Source: a virus. From it: 22,217 bases of DNA. Positions 5,809 to 12,926 of the stretch are shown here, in pieces. The stretch spans positions 1 through 22,217 of IMG/VR virus record IMGVR_UViG_3300027777_000171; one strand, 5' to 3'. The number at the start of each line of letters is the position of its first letter. Position 1 is the first letter of the stretch. A program made the translations under genes and the position numbers. A model generated the notes under the pieces. It made no database searches and was not told the DNA's origin. It saw nothing but the letters and a program-made list of their open reading frames with translations.

Positions 5809-6363
5809 ATGACAGAGAACTCACCTCTAGACGACCAACTTCTAGAAGACGAATCTGTAGAGACTTCAGACGACCTAGCGTGGCTTGAAGGCGAAACAGA
5901 AAAAGAGTATGTTGAACGCCTTAACAAGGAAACTAAGCGAAACTTTAAATCACTTGCAGATGTCGCAAAGACAATCGTAAGTGCTGATAAGAGAATTGCT
6001 GAATTAGGTCGCCAGCCACAGACATCTCAACAGACTACCCCAGTTCATACCAATGATATGGAAGTCTACTTTTTCGAGATGAAACCTGAAGCTCAGAAGG
6101 TAGAAGCTGATTTAAGAACAGTAGCTAAAGCAACTGGAAAGTCCCTACTTCAAGTATGGAAAGAAGAAGCTTGGTTACAGGAAAAAGCAGCATCTATTTC
6201 TCGTGAAGAACAGCGTCAGAAAGCAGATGCTAAGAAAGTAATTGCCCCATCAGGCGGAACTAATGTTTCAAGTAGTTACGCTGATATGTCTGATGAAGAG
6301 ATTATGAATCTTCCACCAGAGGAAGCTGGCAAAGCTATCAAGGCAAAAGCAGGAAGACTTTAG
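5809..6363 (+). CDS. Capsid assembly scaffolding protein (probable)
   Basis: This 184-residue, acidic and largely helical protein sits immediately before the major capsid gene, the usual place for a scaffold that shapes the procapsid and then leaves. The N-terminus is strongly acidic (DDQLLEDESVETSDD). The middle is rich in Gln/Thr and then helical (EAQKVEADLRTVAKATGKSL). The C-terminus has SDEEIMNLPPEEAGKAIKAKAGRL, a mixed acidic-then-basic ending like the capsid-binding tails of scaffolds. No protease motif is visible. Assignment is by position, size and charge. It is preceded by a stem-loop and an A-rich leader. Confidence 0.72.
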   Translation: MTENSPLDDQLLEDESVETSDDLAWLEGETEKEYVERLNKETKRNFKSLADVAKTIVSADKRIAELGRQPQTSQQTTPVHTNDMEVYFFEMKPEAQKVEADLRTVAKATGKSLLQVWKEEAWLQEKAASISREEQRQKADAKKVIAPSGGTNVSSSYADMSDEEIMNLPPEEAGKAIKAKAGRL

Positions 6364-6364
6364 A

Positions 6365-6386
6365 ATTACATTTAATTTAATGTAAT
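6365..6386 (+). promoter_or_regulatory. Perfect 8-bp stem-loop upstream of the major capsid gene
   Basis: ATTACATT (6365-6372) and AATGTAAT (6379-6386) are exact inverse complements around a 6-base loop, ending 10 bases before the capsid start. AT-only pairing apart from one C-G pair makes it weak, and no U tract follows. It could protect a processed capsid transcript or be a binding palindrome. Confidence 0.55.
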
Positions 6387-6396
6387 ACACAAAAAA

Positions 6397-7599
6397 ATGG
6401 CAAACCCAAATAGTATCACAGCTGGAATACCAGCGTTGTGGTCAAAACAAATGCAGGTTATTCATCACAAAAAAGATGTTTACCGAGACATTGCAAGTTT
6501 CTCAGAAGAAGCAATCCTAAATGTTGGAGATACGGTTCACAAACCATATCGAAATAAATTGGTTGTTTCTGATACAGGAGCAGATGGTTCTTTCACAAGA
6601 CAAGCTCTTACACAGACAGATGAGACTTTGGTTATCAACAAAGACAAGCATGTTGCTTTCTACACCAAAGAACTCGACCAAATTCAGAATCAATATGATT
6701 TCGTTAATGAACATGCTACTGATGGTGGTATCGTTCTTTCAAACTCAATCGATGCTGAAGTTTTGGCAGAAGCAGCAAATGCAAGTTCAGTAATTGATAA
6801 CTCATACTTCGGTGGAACAGCTGGAGATGGTATCACACTTAACACTGCTAACATCGTTAAGATGTTCACAGCTGCTGACAGTGCTTTGAACGCACAAAAC
6901 ATTGACATGGAAGGTCGCTTCGCAGTTGTTTCTCCTCAATTCCGTCAGGTATTGGTTGAAGCATTGGCTGGTCGTGAATCTATCCTTGGAGATGATGTTT
7001 CTACTCGTGGACGAATGGGAGAATACATGGGATTCAACCTTCACATGTCTAACCAGGCTATGTGGACTGGAGAACTCTTGATTGGAACTCAGCCAACTGA
7101 TGGTGATACTGTTACTATCAATGGTGTAACTTTTACTTTCAAGACTACTCTTGGTTCAACTGCTGGTAATGTCCTTATTGGTGCTGATGCAGCTGCTGCT
7201 ATCACAAACCTAAAGGCTTTGGTAAATGCTCCAAGTACAACAACTTCAACTGGTGTTGCTCTATCTACAGCTAACCAAGCTAAGATGTACAACATTGCTG
7301 CTGGAACATTGACTGGAGGTATCCTATTCACAGCTAAGGGAGCTTCTTTCATTCGTGTATCTGAAACTCTTACTGCTGCTGCTGATATTTGGACATCTGC
7401 TCGACAACTACAGCATATCCTTTTTGGAAAAGCTGGTTCAATCGACGTTGCTGTTCAAAAGACTCCTAAGACTGAAATTAGACCTCGTGATGGTTATATC
7501 GGACACGATATTATCTCTTGGGAAGCTTTCGGTGTTAAGACTTTCAGCGATGGTGCAGTAGCACTAATAGACGGTAAAATTAACAGTTCTGCGTTTTAA
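6397..7599 (+). CDS. Major capsid protein with inserted domain
   Basis: This 400-residue protein follows the scaffold and has the make-up of an HK97-fold capsid subunit: an N-terminal arm, a region with DKHVAFYTKELDQIQNQYDF, the helix with RFAVVSPQFRQVLVEAL (a typical capsid strand-helix phrase), and the terminal strand pattern GHDIISWEAFGVKTFSDGAVALI. Between about residues 229 and 330 is an extra segment: DGDTVTINGVTFTFKTTLG, then a helix with AAAAITNLKALVNA, then GGILFTAKGA. It reads as a separate beta-sandwich-like domain of a type scattered among phage structural proteins. The capsid fold resumes with ARQLQHILFGKAGSIDVAVQK. The insertion is probably exposed on the capsid surface. Confidence 0.87.
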   Translation: MANPNSITAGIPALWSKQMQVIHHKKDVYRDIASFSEEAILNVGDTVHKPYRNKLVVSDTGADGSFTRQALTQTDETLVINKDKHVAFYTKELDQIQNQYDFVNEHATDGGIVLSNSIDAEVLAEAANASSVIDNSYFGGTAGDGITLNTANIVKMFTAADSALNAQNIDMEGRFAVVSPQFRQVLVEALAGRESILGDDVSTRGRMGEYMGFNLHMSNQAMWTGELLIGTQPTDGDTVTINGVTFTFKTTLGSTAGNVLIGADAAAAITNLKALVNAPSTTTSTGVALSTANQAKMYNIAAGTLTGGILFTAKGASFIRVSETLTAAADIWTSARQLQHILFGKAGSIDVAVQKTPKTEIRPRDGYIGHDIISWEAFGVKTFSDGAVALIDGKINSSAF

Positions 7600-7621
7600 G
7601 TAAAATAAAAAACTCGGTAAT

Positions 7622-7653
7622 TGGGAGATAGCGGACTAAAACCGCTTCTCCCA
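7622..7653 (+). promoter_or_regulatory. Strong stem-loop after the capsid gene
   Basis: TGGGAGA (7622-7628) pairs with TCTCCCA (7647-7653), and AGCGG (7630-7634) with CCGCT (7642-7646), around the loop ACTAAAA, with a single bulged T. This 12-bp, fairly GC-rich stem is the most stable-looking hairpin in the window. No U run follows. It lies between the capsid gene and the 115-residue gene, and could stabilise the upstream message 3' end or act as a partial terminator. The upper stem with its 7-base loop superficially resembles a tRNA anticodon arm, but no tRNA body surrounds it. Confidence 0.7.
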
Positions 7654-7671
7654 TCCTACGGGACAAAACAA

Positions 7672-8019
7672 ATGAAAATTTATAATAGAAGTGTATATTT
7701 TGGTTCATTGGGAACAGCATCAGCAACTTCTGGAGCAGCAACATTGAATAAGGTTCAGTCAGGTACAATTACTTCTGAATCTCTATCAACTGCTGCAGCT
7801 GCAGAGTACACATTGACACTTACGAATGATTTGATTACTTCTAATTCTATTGTTATGGCATCTGCTGGACTTGGAAGTTCTACAACTGGAACTCCTGGTA
7901 TCGGCGGCGTAACAGTGTCAACTGGTAAAGTAGTAATAACTGTAACTAACTTGGCTGCTTCTGCAGCATTTAATGGAACGATAAAGATAGCTTTCTTTAT
8001 CACAAACCCTGGAGTTTAG
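7672..8019 (+). CDS. Probable capsid-associated or decoration protein
   Basis: This 115-residue protein is rich in Ser, Thr, Ala and Gly, with alternating hydrophobic strands (EYTLTLTNDLI, GKVVITVTNLAA, GTIKIAFFITNPGV) that suggest a small all-beta sandwich. The frame can be extended to TTG 7621, but that would run through the hairpin. The ATG at 7672 with its A-rich leader is preferred. Its place directly after the capsid gene, with a stem-loop on both sides, is typical of decoration or head-stabilising proteins. This is inferred from context and composition. Confidence 0.6.
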   Translation: MKIYNRSVYFGSLGTASATSGAATLNKVQSGTITSESLSTAAAAEYTLTLTNDLITSNSIVMASAGLGSSTTGTPGIGGVTVSTGKVVITVTNLAASAAFNGTIKIAFFITNPGV

Positions 8020-8059
8020 TTATTTATTCAACCTATCACCAGTTGGTGGGTTGAAATAA
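8020..8059 (+). promoter_or_regulatory. Stem-loop after the putative decoration gene
   Basis: Arms TTATTT (8020-8025) with AAATAA (8054-8059), CAACC (8029-8033) with GGTTG (8049-8053), and CACC (8037-8040) with GGTG (8045-8048) form a 15-pair stem with two 3-base bulges and an AGTT loop. It begins right at the preceding stop codon. It could be a terminator-like or processing structure, although it lacks a clean U tract downstream. Confidence 0.6.
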
Positions 8060-8070
8060 GCAACAAAATT

Positions 8071-8301
8071 ATGGAAAAAAAATTATGGTGCGAACTTTGC
8101 GGAAGTAAAGGCGTACGACACAAAAAAGATTGTCCCTCATTGATTCAAGAAGTCAAAGAGGCGGAAGTAAGTTATAAGACAGAATATTCTGTTTATAACG
8201 AAGAAAGTTTAGTTCGTGTATATTCAGAAGAAATACATGGAGAAAACGCTAGAGAACTAGCAAAATCGTTTGCAGAAAAAAATAATTATCTAATAAAATA
8301 A
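8071..8301 (+). CDS. Small zinc-knuckle-like protein
   Basis: This 76-residue protein starts with WCELCGSKGVRHKKDCPS, giving Cys7, Cys10, His17 and Cys21 in a C-x2-C-x6-H-x3-C arrangement suitable for one zinc ion. The remainder is a mixed alpha/beta segment (SLVRVYSEEIHGENARELAKSFAEKNNYLIK). It follows the stem-loop and precedes a small structural gene by only four bases. A nucleic-acid-binding role is possible. It does not look like a structural head protein. No family recognised. Confidence 0.6.
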   Translation: MEKKLWCELCGSKGVRHKKDCPSLIQEVKEAEVSYKTEYSVYNEESLVRVYSEEIHGENARELAKSFAEKNNYLIK

Positions 8302-8305
8302 ACTT

Positions 8306-8626
8306 ATGATTCCATTTAAAACGGGAATTAACTCGATAACAGTTACTGGAACTGCTACAAATCTAAAAAGTCTAATTGATGCAGCTGTAGGAAGCACAGT
8401 TGATTATTCTAAAGGTGCATATATCAACCATGTTGAACTTACTCCAGAAGTTACAGTTCGTTGCACACTTGATGGTTCAACTCCAACAGCCTCTGCTGGT
8501 CCTCTTCTAAACGCAAATTCATTGTATGTTTATGAGGGAGCAACTCTTGACCAAATTATCCTGATTTCTACTACTACAAGTTCAAAAGTTGGAATACAAA
8601 TTGGTATGACAGAAAAGCAGCCCTAA
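8306..8626 (+). CDS. Small beta-rich virion protein (probable)
   Basis: This 106-residue protein is Thr/Ser/Gly-rich and strand-rich, with the phrase VRCTLDGSTPTASAGPLL, a loop-strand pattern seen in small phage head or head-fibre proteins and in beta-sandwich carbohydrate-associated domains. It has no signal peptide or membrane segment. It lies between the capsid group and the head-tail adaptor. Likely a minor head or head-decoration component, but the exact role is not visible. Confidence 0.5.
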   Translation: MIPFKTGINSITVTGTATNLKSLIDAAVGSTVDYSKGAYINHVELTPEVTVRCTLDGSTPTASAGPLLNANSLYVYEGATLDQIILISTTTSSKVGIQIGMTEKQP

Positions 8627-8661
8627 TTTTTATTGGATATTAACACTTAAAGAGCAAAAAA

Positions 8662-9390
8662 ATGATAGTTCAAGATTTAATCAACGAAATCAGATTTATA
8701 ACAAAGACAGACTCAACATCTTTTACAGATGCTGAAATTATTGCTGGTTTAAATCTTCATAACGCAGAGATTATCCAAGATATTATTAGGGTGCAGACAA
8801 CAAGAAATACAACTGCAACAAATGTAAGATACGATTTAATCTCTACTGGTGGTCTTTCTGAGGGAAATATTGGTTACAATGGAGAATATCCTTTTCCAAC
8901 TGACCTTTTAAGACCTATTAGAGTAGAAGTTTCTTTTGATGGAGCTAGTTGGAGACCTTGTGAGGTTTATGACATCAATGGAAACTCAACCAGTGAATAC
9001 AATCAGACTGAAATAAATCAGGCGTGGATGACAACAGAGAATATTGGAACAACTCCAACCGCAGTTACACCTTATGTAAGATTTATGAGAGATTCTTTCT
9101 TTATAAGACCATTAAATACAAATTCTACAGTATCAAATGGACTTGTAGTGTGGTATGAGGCAAGACAAGAAGATTTATCTTTGACTACTGATTCTCCAGT
9201 GTTTGAAAGCAATTTCCACGAAATACTTGTATTCAAAGGAGCACTACGATATGCGATGAGATATGCTGAAAAATATAACCCGCTCTGGCAAACAAAAGCA
9301 AATGAGATTAAGACTTATATGATGGAGTGGTACAAAAATCGTTTCAAATCAAATATGAAAATTAAACCTAGTTACGAAAGATTCATGTAA
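8662..9390 (+). CDS. Head-tail adaptor protein of podovirus type
   Basis: This 242-residue protein has the layout of short-tailed-phage adaptors that form the ring below the portal (SU10/P22 gp4-like family). It opens with a helical N-terminus (IVQDLINEIRFITKTDSTSFTDAEII). A central FPTDLLRPIRVEVSFDG strand region follows, then WYEARQEDLSL. The C-terminal helical part (NFHEILVFKGALRYAMRYAEKYN, then a helix ending EWYKNRF) is the most family-like. It follows the capsid genes and precedes the fibre module. No tape-measure or tube gene follows, which supports a short-tailed virion. Confidence 0.72.
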   Translation: MIVQDLINEIRFITKTDSTSFTDAEIIAGLNLHNAEIIQDIIRVQTTRNTTATNVRYDLISTGGLSEGNIGYNGEYPFPTDLLRPIRVEVSFDGASWRPCEVYDINGNSTSEYNQTEINQAWMTTENIGTTPTAVTPYVRFMRDSFFIRPLNTNSTVSNGLVVWYEARQEDLSLTTDSPVFESNFHEILVFKGALRYAMRYAEKYNPLWQTKANEIKTYMMEWYKNRFKSNMKIKPSYERFM

Positions 9391-9391
9391 A

Positions 9392-9676
9392 ATGGCTATC
9401 AACTATAACAAAATTCAAAAACCATCTACTCCTGATTATGAAGGAACAAATAGAATTGGGTGGAATCTATTGATTAACGCAGTTGATTTTTTACTGATAA
9501 ATCCATTAGATAGGCTTGTAACTACATTTAATGTAGATGATATATGGACATATATAGATGAAAGACTTGGACTTACCACTGAAGATGAATATATAATCCT
9601 AACTGAAGATGGCATACCGCTTTCTGCCACAGGAATGGATAATGTAAATTGGCACTTAATAACAAAACCTGAATGA
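9392..9676 (+). CDS. Small hypothetical protein upstream of the collagen-like fibre
   Basis: This 94-residue protein begins MAINYNKIQKPSTPDYEGTNR and is acidic in its second half. It starts one base after the adaptor stop, and its stop overlaps the start of the fibre gene by four bases (ATGA), so the two are likely translationally coupled. Tail or fibre assembly function is inferred only from this placement. Confidence 0.6.
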   Translation: MAINYNKIQKPSTPDYEGTNRIGWNLLINAVDFLLINPLDRLVTTFNVDDIWTYIDERLGLTTEDEYIILTEDGIPLSATGMDNVNWHLITKPE

Positions 9677-11643
9677 GCAAATACATTAAAATAAGTGAAT
9701 TACCAGTAGATTCAAACGTATTAGATACAGATTATACGATTGTTTATGATGTGGCTGGTGGAGCTACTAAAAGAGCTACTAAGGCTGATTTTAAAGGTGA
9801 TGTTGGAAGTCAAGGTCCTCAAGGATTTCAAGGTCCACAAGGATACCAAGGTTACCAAGGCAACCAAGGTAACCAAGGATTCCAGTCAAGTGTTCAGGGA
9901 CCTCAAGGTTTCCAAGGCTCACAAGGCAACCAAGGTAACCAGGGCAATCAGGGTAATCAATCCTCCGTTGCTGGTCCTCAGGGATTTCAGGGTAATCAAG
10001 GTTTTCAAGGAAATCAATCTTCTGTAGCAGGTCCGCAAGGTTATCAGGGTAACCAGGGTAACCAGGGATTTCAGGGTGTTCAAGGTAACCAAGGTACTCA
10101 AGGCAACCAAGGTAACCAAGGAGTGCAAGGTACTCAGGGTAACCAAGGAATACAAGGAAATCAAGGTTTTCAAGGTAGTCAAGGCTTCCAAGGAGTCCAA
10201 GGCAATCAAGGGAATCAGGGAAACCAGGGCTTCCAAGGCTTTCAGGGATTCCAAGGCAACCAATCTTCAATTCAAGGTCCGCAGGGTTATCAAGGAATAA
10301 ATGGAACAGGAACTGGTGATTTTATGTCAAATGGTTCAGTACCAATGACAGGAACTCTTCAAGCTGTCGCCTCTGACTCTTCTAAAGCTTCAATTCATGT
10401 TGCACAAGGAACAAAACCAACCACTACGACTGATGGTGATATTTGGTTTGATGCGAATGGAATGTATATCCAGAATCTTTCTGCTATTCATCAACTTGAC
10501 GCTGACGCAAATGCTGTTGGAGCTTTAAGCACAACTACGATTACTGACAATGGGAATGGGACTGTCAATGCTTCTTCAATAGATGTCTTTATTTACGCTC
10601 TAGCAGGTTGGCAGGGAAACTATATGAGAAGAACAGTTCCTGCTGCTACAAATCTTACTCTTACTGATGGAGTGGCAAACTTTCTGACTGTAAACTACAA
10701 TGCTGGAGTCCCAATCTTTGCAGTAACCACAACTGCTTCTAGCATAAACAGTTCTAATGTTCTTCTAATCGCAACAATGTGGAGAGAGGGAACTAGGATT
10801 CATTTCCAAACTGTAAACTGGGGGCTTGCTACCGCAACTCGTCTTAACGACCGCTTAATCAATGTTCAAAGATATGTAAGAACATCTGGCTTGATACTTG
10901 GTGAATCAACTGGAAATGTTATTACTCTTACTTCAGGATTAGCTTGGTATGGAATTAAAGCTTATGCCGAATCAGCAATGACATCCGCTGCTTCTAATTG
11001 CACATTCTATTATAAGAGTGCTGGAGTATGGACAAAAACTGATGTATCTACTTACAACAATACTCAATATGACGATGGCACAAATCTTCAAACACTTTCA
11101 AACAACAGATATACGGTAAACTGGGTTTATCGCTTCGTAAATGGAGATGCTGCACCTAAACTTGCGTATCATCTTGGTGCTGGAGATTATACCTCGGTAG
11201 CCTCAGCTGCTGGTGCCGCAGAACCTACTCCTCCTCCAGTTCTTCTTCAAATGGCTATTTTGGTTGGTCGTATCATTGTTAAAAAAAGTGCCGCAACTGC
11301 TTCTGAAATTGACAGTGCTTTCACGACAGTGTTCGCTGGAAGTGCAATTACTGACCATAATTCACTTGCAAATCTACAAGGAGGAACTTCTGGACAGTAT
11401 TATCACCTTACTTCTGCACAAGCTACCGTAGTTTCAAATACATCGGGAACAAATAGTGGAGACCAAGACCTGTCTGGGCTACTTCCAAAAGCAGGAGGAA
11501 CAATGACAGGCACACTTACATTGAGGACAGGCTCAGCTACAGCAGGGACAGAACCACTATTACTTGTAGCAGGACCAGTAAATACAGTTCCAGTAGCAGG
11601 AGCAGTAGAGTTTGATGGAACTGACTTGTATATTAGCTTTTAA
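9673..11643 (+). CDS. Tail fibre with Gly-X-Gln collagen-like repeats
   Basis: This 656-residue fibre starts with a short attachment-type module (YIKISELPVDSNVLDTDYTIVYDV). It then has about 55 Gly-X-Gln triplets between residues 45 and 212, interrupted by SSVQ/SSVA or SSIQ blocks. A collagen-like triple helix is expected; Gln in nearly every third position is distinctive. The remaining 440 residues are beta-rich and end with fibre phrases GTNSGDQDLSGLLPKAGGTMTGTLTL and GAVEFDGTDLYISF, common in phage fibres. It likely reaches out from the tail or head to bind the host surface. Repeats at DNA level vary synonymously in both Gly and Gln codons, suggesting age or selection against slippage. Confidence 0.88.
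   Translation: MSKYIKISELPVDSNVLDTDYTIVYDVAGGATKRATKADFKGDVGSQGPQGFQGPQGYQGYQGNQGNQGFQSSVQGPQGFQGSQGNQGNQGNQGNQSSVAGPQGFQGNQGFQGNQSSVAGPQGYQGNQGNQGFQGVQGNQGTQGNQGNQGVQGTQGNQGIQGNQGFQGSQGFQGVQGNQGNQGNQGFQGFQGFQGNQSSIQGPQGYQGINGTGTGDFMSNGSVPMTGTLQAVASDSSKASIHVAQGTKPTTTTDGDIWFDANGMYIQNLSAIHQLDADANAVGALSTTTITDNGNGTVNASSIDVFIYALAGWQGNYMRRTVPAATNLTLTDGVANFLTVNYNAGVPIFAVTTTASSINSSNVLLIATMWREGTRIHFQTVNWGLATATRLNDRLINVQRYVRTSGLILGESTGNVITLTSGLAWYGIKAYAESAMTSAASNCTFYYKSAGVWTKTDVSTYNNTQYDDGTNLQTLSNNRYTVNWVYRFVNGDAAPKLAYHLGAGDYTSVASAAGAAEPTPPPVLLQMAILVGRIIVKKSAATASEIDSAFTTVFAGSAITDHNSLANLQGGTSGQYYHLTSAQATVVSNTSGTNSGDQDLSGLLPKAGGTMTGTLTLRTGSATAGTEPLLLVAGPVNTVPVAGAVEFDGTDLYISF
9808..10300 (+). repeat. Collagen-like coding repeat (Gly-X-Gln)
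   Basis: Nine-base coding units for Gly-X-Gln are repeated in tandem, with X mostly Asn, Phe, Tyr, Pro, Val or Thr. Three or four interruptions contain Ser-Ser. Length variation by recombination between units would change fibre length. The other-frame and reverse open frames here are shadows of this low-complexity sequence. Confidence 0.85.
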
Positions 11644-11657
11644 GAATTTTTAATATA

Positions 11658-11858
11658 ATGAATAAACAAATTTCACAATTAACAGAATTAACTAGCATTG
11701 ATGATAGTGATGAACTAATTATCAATGATATTTATGATTCTGTTGAAGCTAAAAAAATAACTCGTAAAAATCTTGTAAAATATCCTGCTGTTACTCTTGG
11801 AACTTCAGAAGCTGGAGTCATAGAGTATGACGGAGGAGAATTTTACATCAATATTTAA
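11658..11858 (+). CDS. Miniature fibre-like protein
   Basis: This 66-residue protein looks like the two ends of the preceding fibre without its middle. Its N-terminal part (ISQLTELTSIDDSDELIINDI ... KKITRKNL) resembles the fibre's opening module, and its end (SEAGVIEYDGGEFYINI) resembles the fibre's ending (VAGAVEFDGTDLYISF). It may be a short adaptor or chaperone of fibre assembly, or a deletion derivative of a duplicated fibre gene. It begins 14 nt after the fibre. Confidence 0.6.
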   Translation: MNKQISQLTELTSIDDSDELIINDIYDSVEAKKITRKNLVKYPAVTLGTSEAGVIEYDGGEFYINI

Positions 11859-11860
11859 CT

Positions 11861-12682
11861 ATGGCAACAAGATATAAAATTACATCAGCAAAAGATTGGG
11901 ATACAGACGGAACTCTCGCCGCTAATTCAGATACTAAAATACCTTCTCAAAAAGCAGTAAAGACTTATGTAGATAGCAAGAATAGTGGTTGGATTCCAGT
12001 TTCGGACTCCTGGGCTTACGCTTCCGCTGACTCTCCAACTTTTACAATAACAGTTCCTACTGGTGCTGCTTCAATTTATAGTGTTGGGATGAGAATAAAA
12101 CTAACTCAAACGACTGTTAAATATTTTATTATCACCGCAGTAGCTGATACAGTCCTCACTGTTTATGGCGGAACGGATTATACCCTTATTAACGCTGCTA
12201 TCTCTGCAATCAGTTATTCCACTCAAAAAGCACCCCTTGGATTTCCACTATCTCCTGCCAAGTGGACTGTTGAGGTTATAAGTAGTGCAAATGCATTACA
12301 AAATTCTCCAACTCAAAATCAATGGTACAATCTTGGGTCTATTTCAATCAATGTTCCTGTAGGATTATGGGAACTTTCATATAGGGTTGGTATGCAAGTA
12401 AATAGAGCAACTGCTGGTTCGCTAACAATGAGTACTACACTTTCAACTGCCAATAATTCAGAAAGTGATGTTAATTTTACTAGCAATATAGATGATTATT
12501 CTGCAACAGCTATAAATCCTTTTTATTTGTCATCTATGGCATTTACAAAAAATATCGTGTCGTTGGCAGCAAAAGCAACATATTACTTAAATGGCAACTC
12601 TTCCGCTGCATCTATTGGCGGAATAAATCACAGAGGAGATACAACTAGGACATTACTTCGAGCAGTTTGTGCTTACTTATAA
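11861..12682 (+). CDS. Tail fibre / receptor-binding protein candidate
   Basis: This 273-residue protein begins with the common fibre segment LAANSDTKIPSQKAVKTYVDSK and continues with beta-rich sequence of Ser/Thr/Ala/Asn type (FTITVPTGAASIYSVGMRIKLTQ, LGSISINVPVGLWELSYRVG). The C-terminal half could be a compact receptor-binding or trimerisation domain. It starts two bases after the mini-fibre. No enzymatic motif is seen. Confidence 0.7.
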   Translation: MATRYKITSAKDWDTDGTLAANSDTKIPSQKAVKTYVDSKNSGWIPVSDSWAYASADSPTFTITVPTGAASIYSVGMRIKLTQTTVKYFIITAVADTVLTVYGGTDYTLINAAISAISYSTQKAPLGFPLSPAKWTVEVISSANALQNSPTQNQWYNLGSISINVPVGLWELSYRVGMQVNRATAGSLTMSTTLSTANNSESDVNFTSNIDDYSATAINPFYLSSMAFTKNIVSLAAKATYYLNGNSSAASIGGINHRGDTTRTLLRAVCAYL

Positions 12683-12740
12683 ACCCCTTACAAACTATAC
12701 TCAATATTATTAGGTAGGAATAAATAAATAACATAAAAAA
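12683..12740. other. Short A/T-rich gap between fibre and small ORF
   Basis: No gene, clear promoter or convincing hairpin was seen here. It is one of the few intergenic gaps over 50 bases and may hold a promoter for the following genes, but this cannot be shown from sequence. Confidence 0.4.
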
Positions 12741-12845
12741 ATGCCAATCACAAAAGGTTCATCAAAAAAAGCAATAGCTTCAAGATTCAAAGAACTCTAC
12801 GAAGATAATAAGAGCTATAAGTGCACTACTATAAAACCATACTAA
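12741..12845 (+). CDS. Very small basic ORF resembling the N-terminus of the 14163 protein
   Basis: This 34-codon frame starts MPITKGSSKKAIASRFKELY, after an A-rich leader. Its beginning resembles MSPLKKGKSQKTISSNISELH, the start of the protein at 14163, but it lacks that protein's KQSIAIAL segment. It may be a truncated paralogue left when the glycosyltransferase gene inserted, or a separate microprotein. Evidence for expression is only the leader and the similarity. Confidence 0.4.
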   Translation: MPITKGSSKKAIASRFKELYEDNKSYKCTTIKPY

Positions 12846-12863
12846 GAGCTTTAATCAATAATT

Positions 12864-12907
12864 AACCTGTGCCTTCTGGTGCTTGCCTTTCTCACAGGTT
12901 GGGCAAG
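12864..12907 (+). promoter_or_regulatory. Alternative hairpins in the glycosyltransferase leader
   Basis: AACCTGTG (12864-12871) and CACAGGTT (12893-12900) form a perfect 8-bp stem. CTTGCC (12882-12887) and GGCAAG (12902-12907) form a second 6-bp stem that overlaps the first one's arm and loop, so the two exclude one another. The gene's preferred ATG is at 12927. Such a pair can act as an attenuator or translation switch. Chance pairing is possible. Confidence 0.45.
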
Positions 12908-12926
12908 TATCAGAGGGAAAAAAAAG

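Noticed and set aside
7622-7660. Possible tRNA because of a 5-bp stem with a 7-base loop
   Set aside because: No D arm, T arm, acceptor pairing or T33 equivalent is present; it is a simple stem-loop.
7621-7671. Upstream TTG start for the 115-residue gene
   Set aside because: It would place a strong hairpin inside the coding sequence. ATG 7672 has the A-rich leader typical here.
9740-10300. Additional open frames on both strands in the collagen-like region
   Set aside because: They are low-complexity repeats forced by the Gly-X-Gln coding repeat and have no independent start context.
12879-12926. GTG start giving a longer glycosyltransferase
   Set aside because: The extra residues precede the conserved first strand (FSIIIPFHKK) and overlap the leader hairpins. 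ATG 12927 fits the family start.
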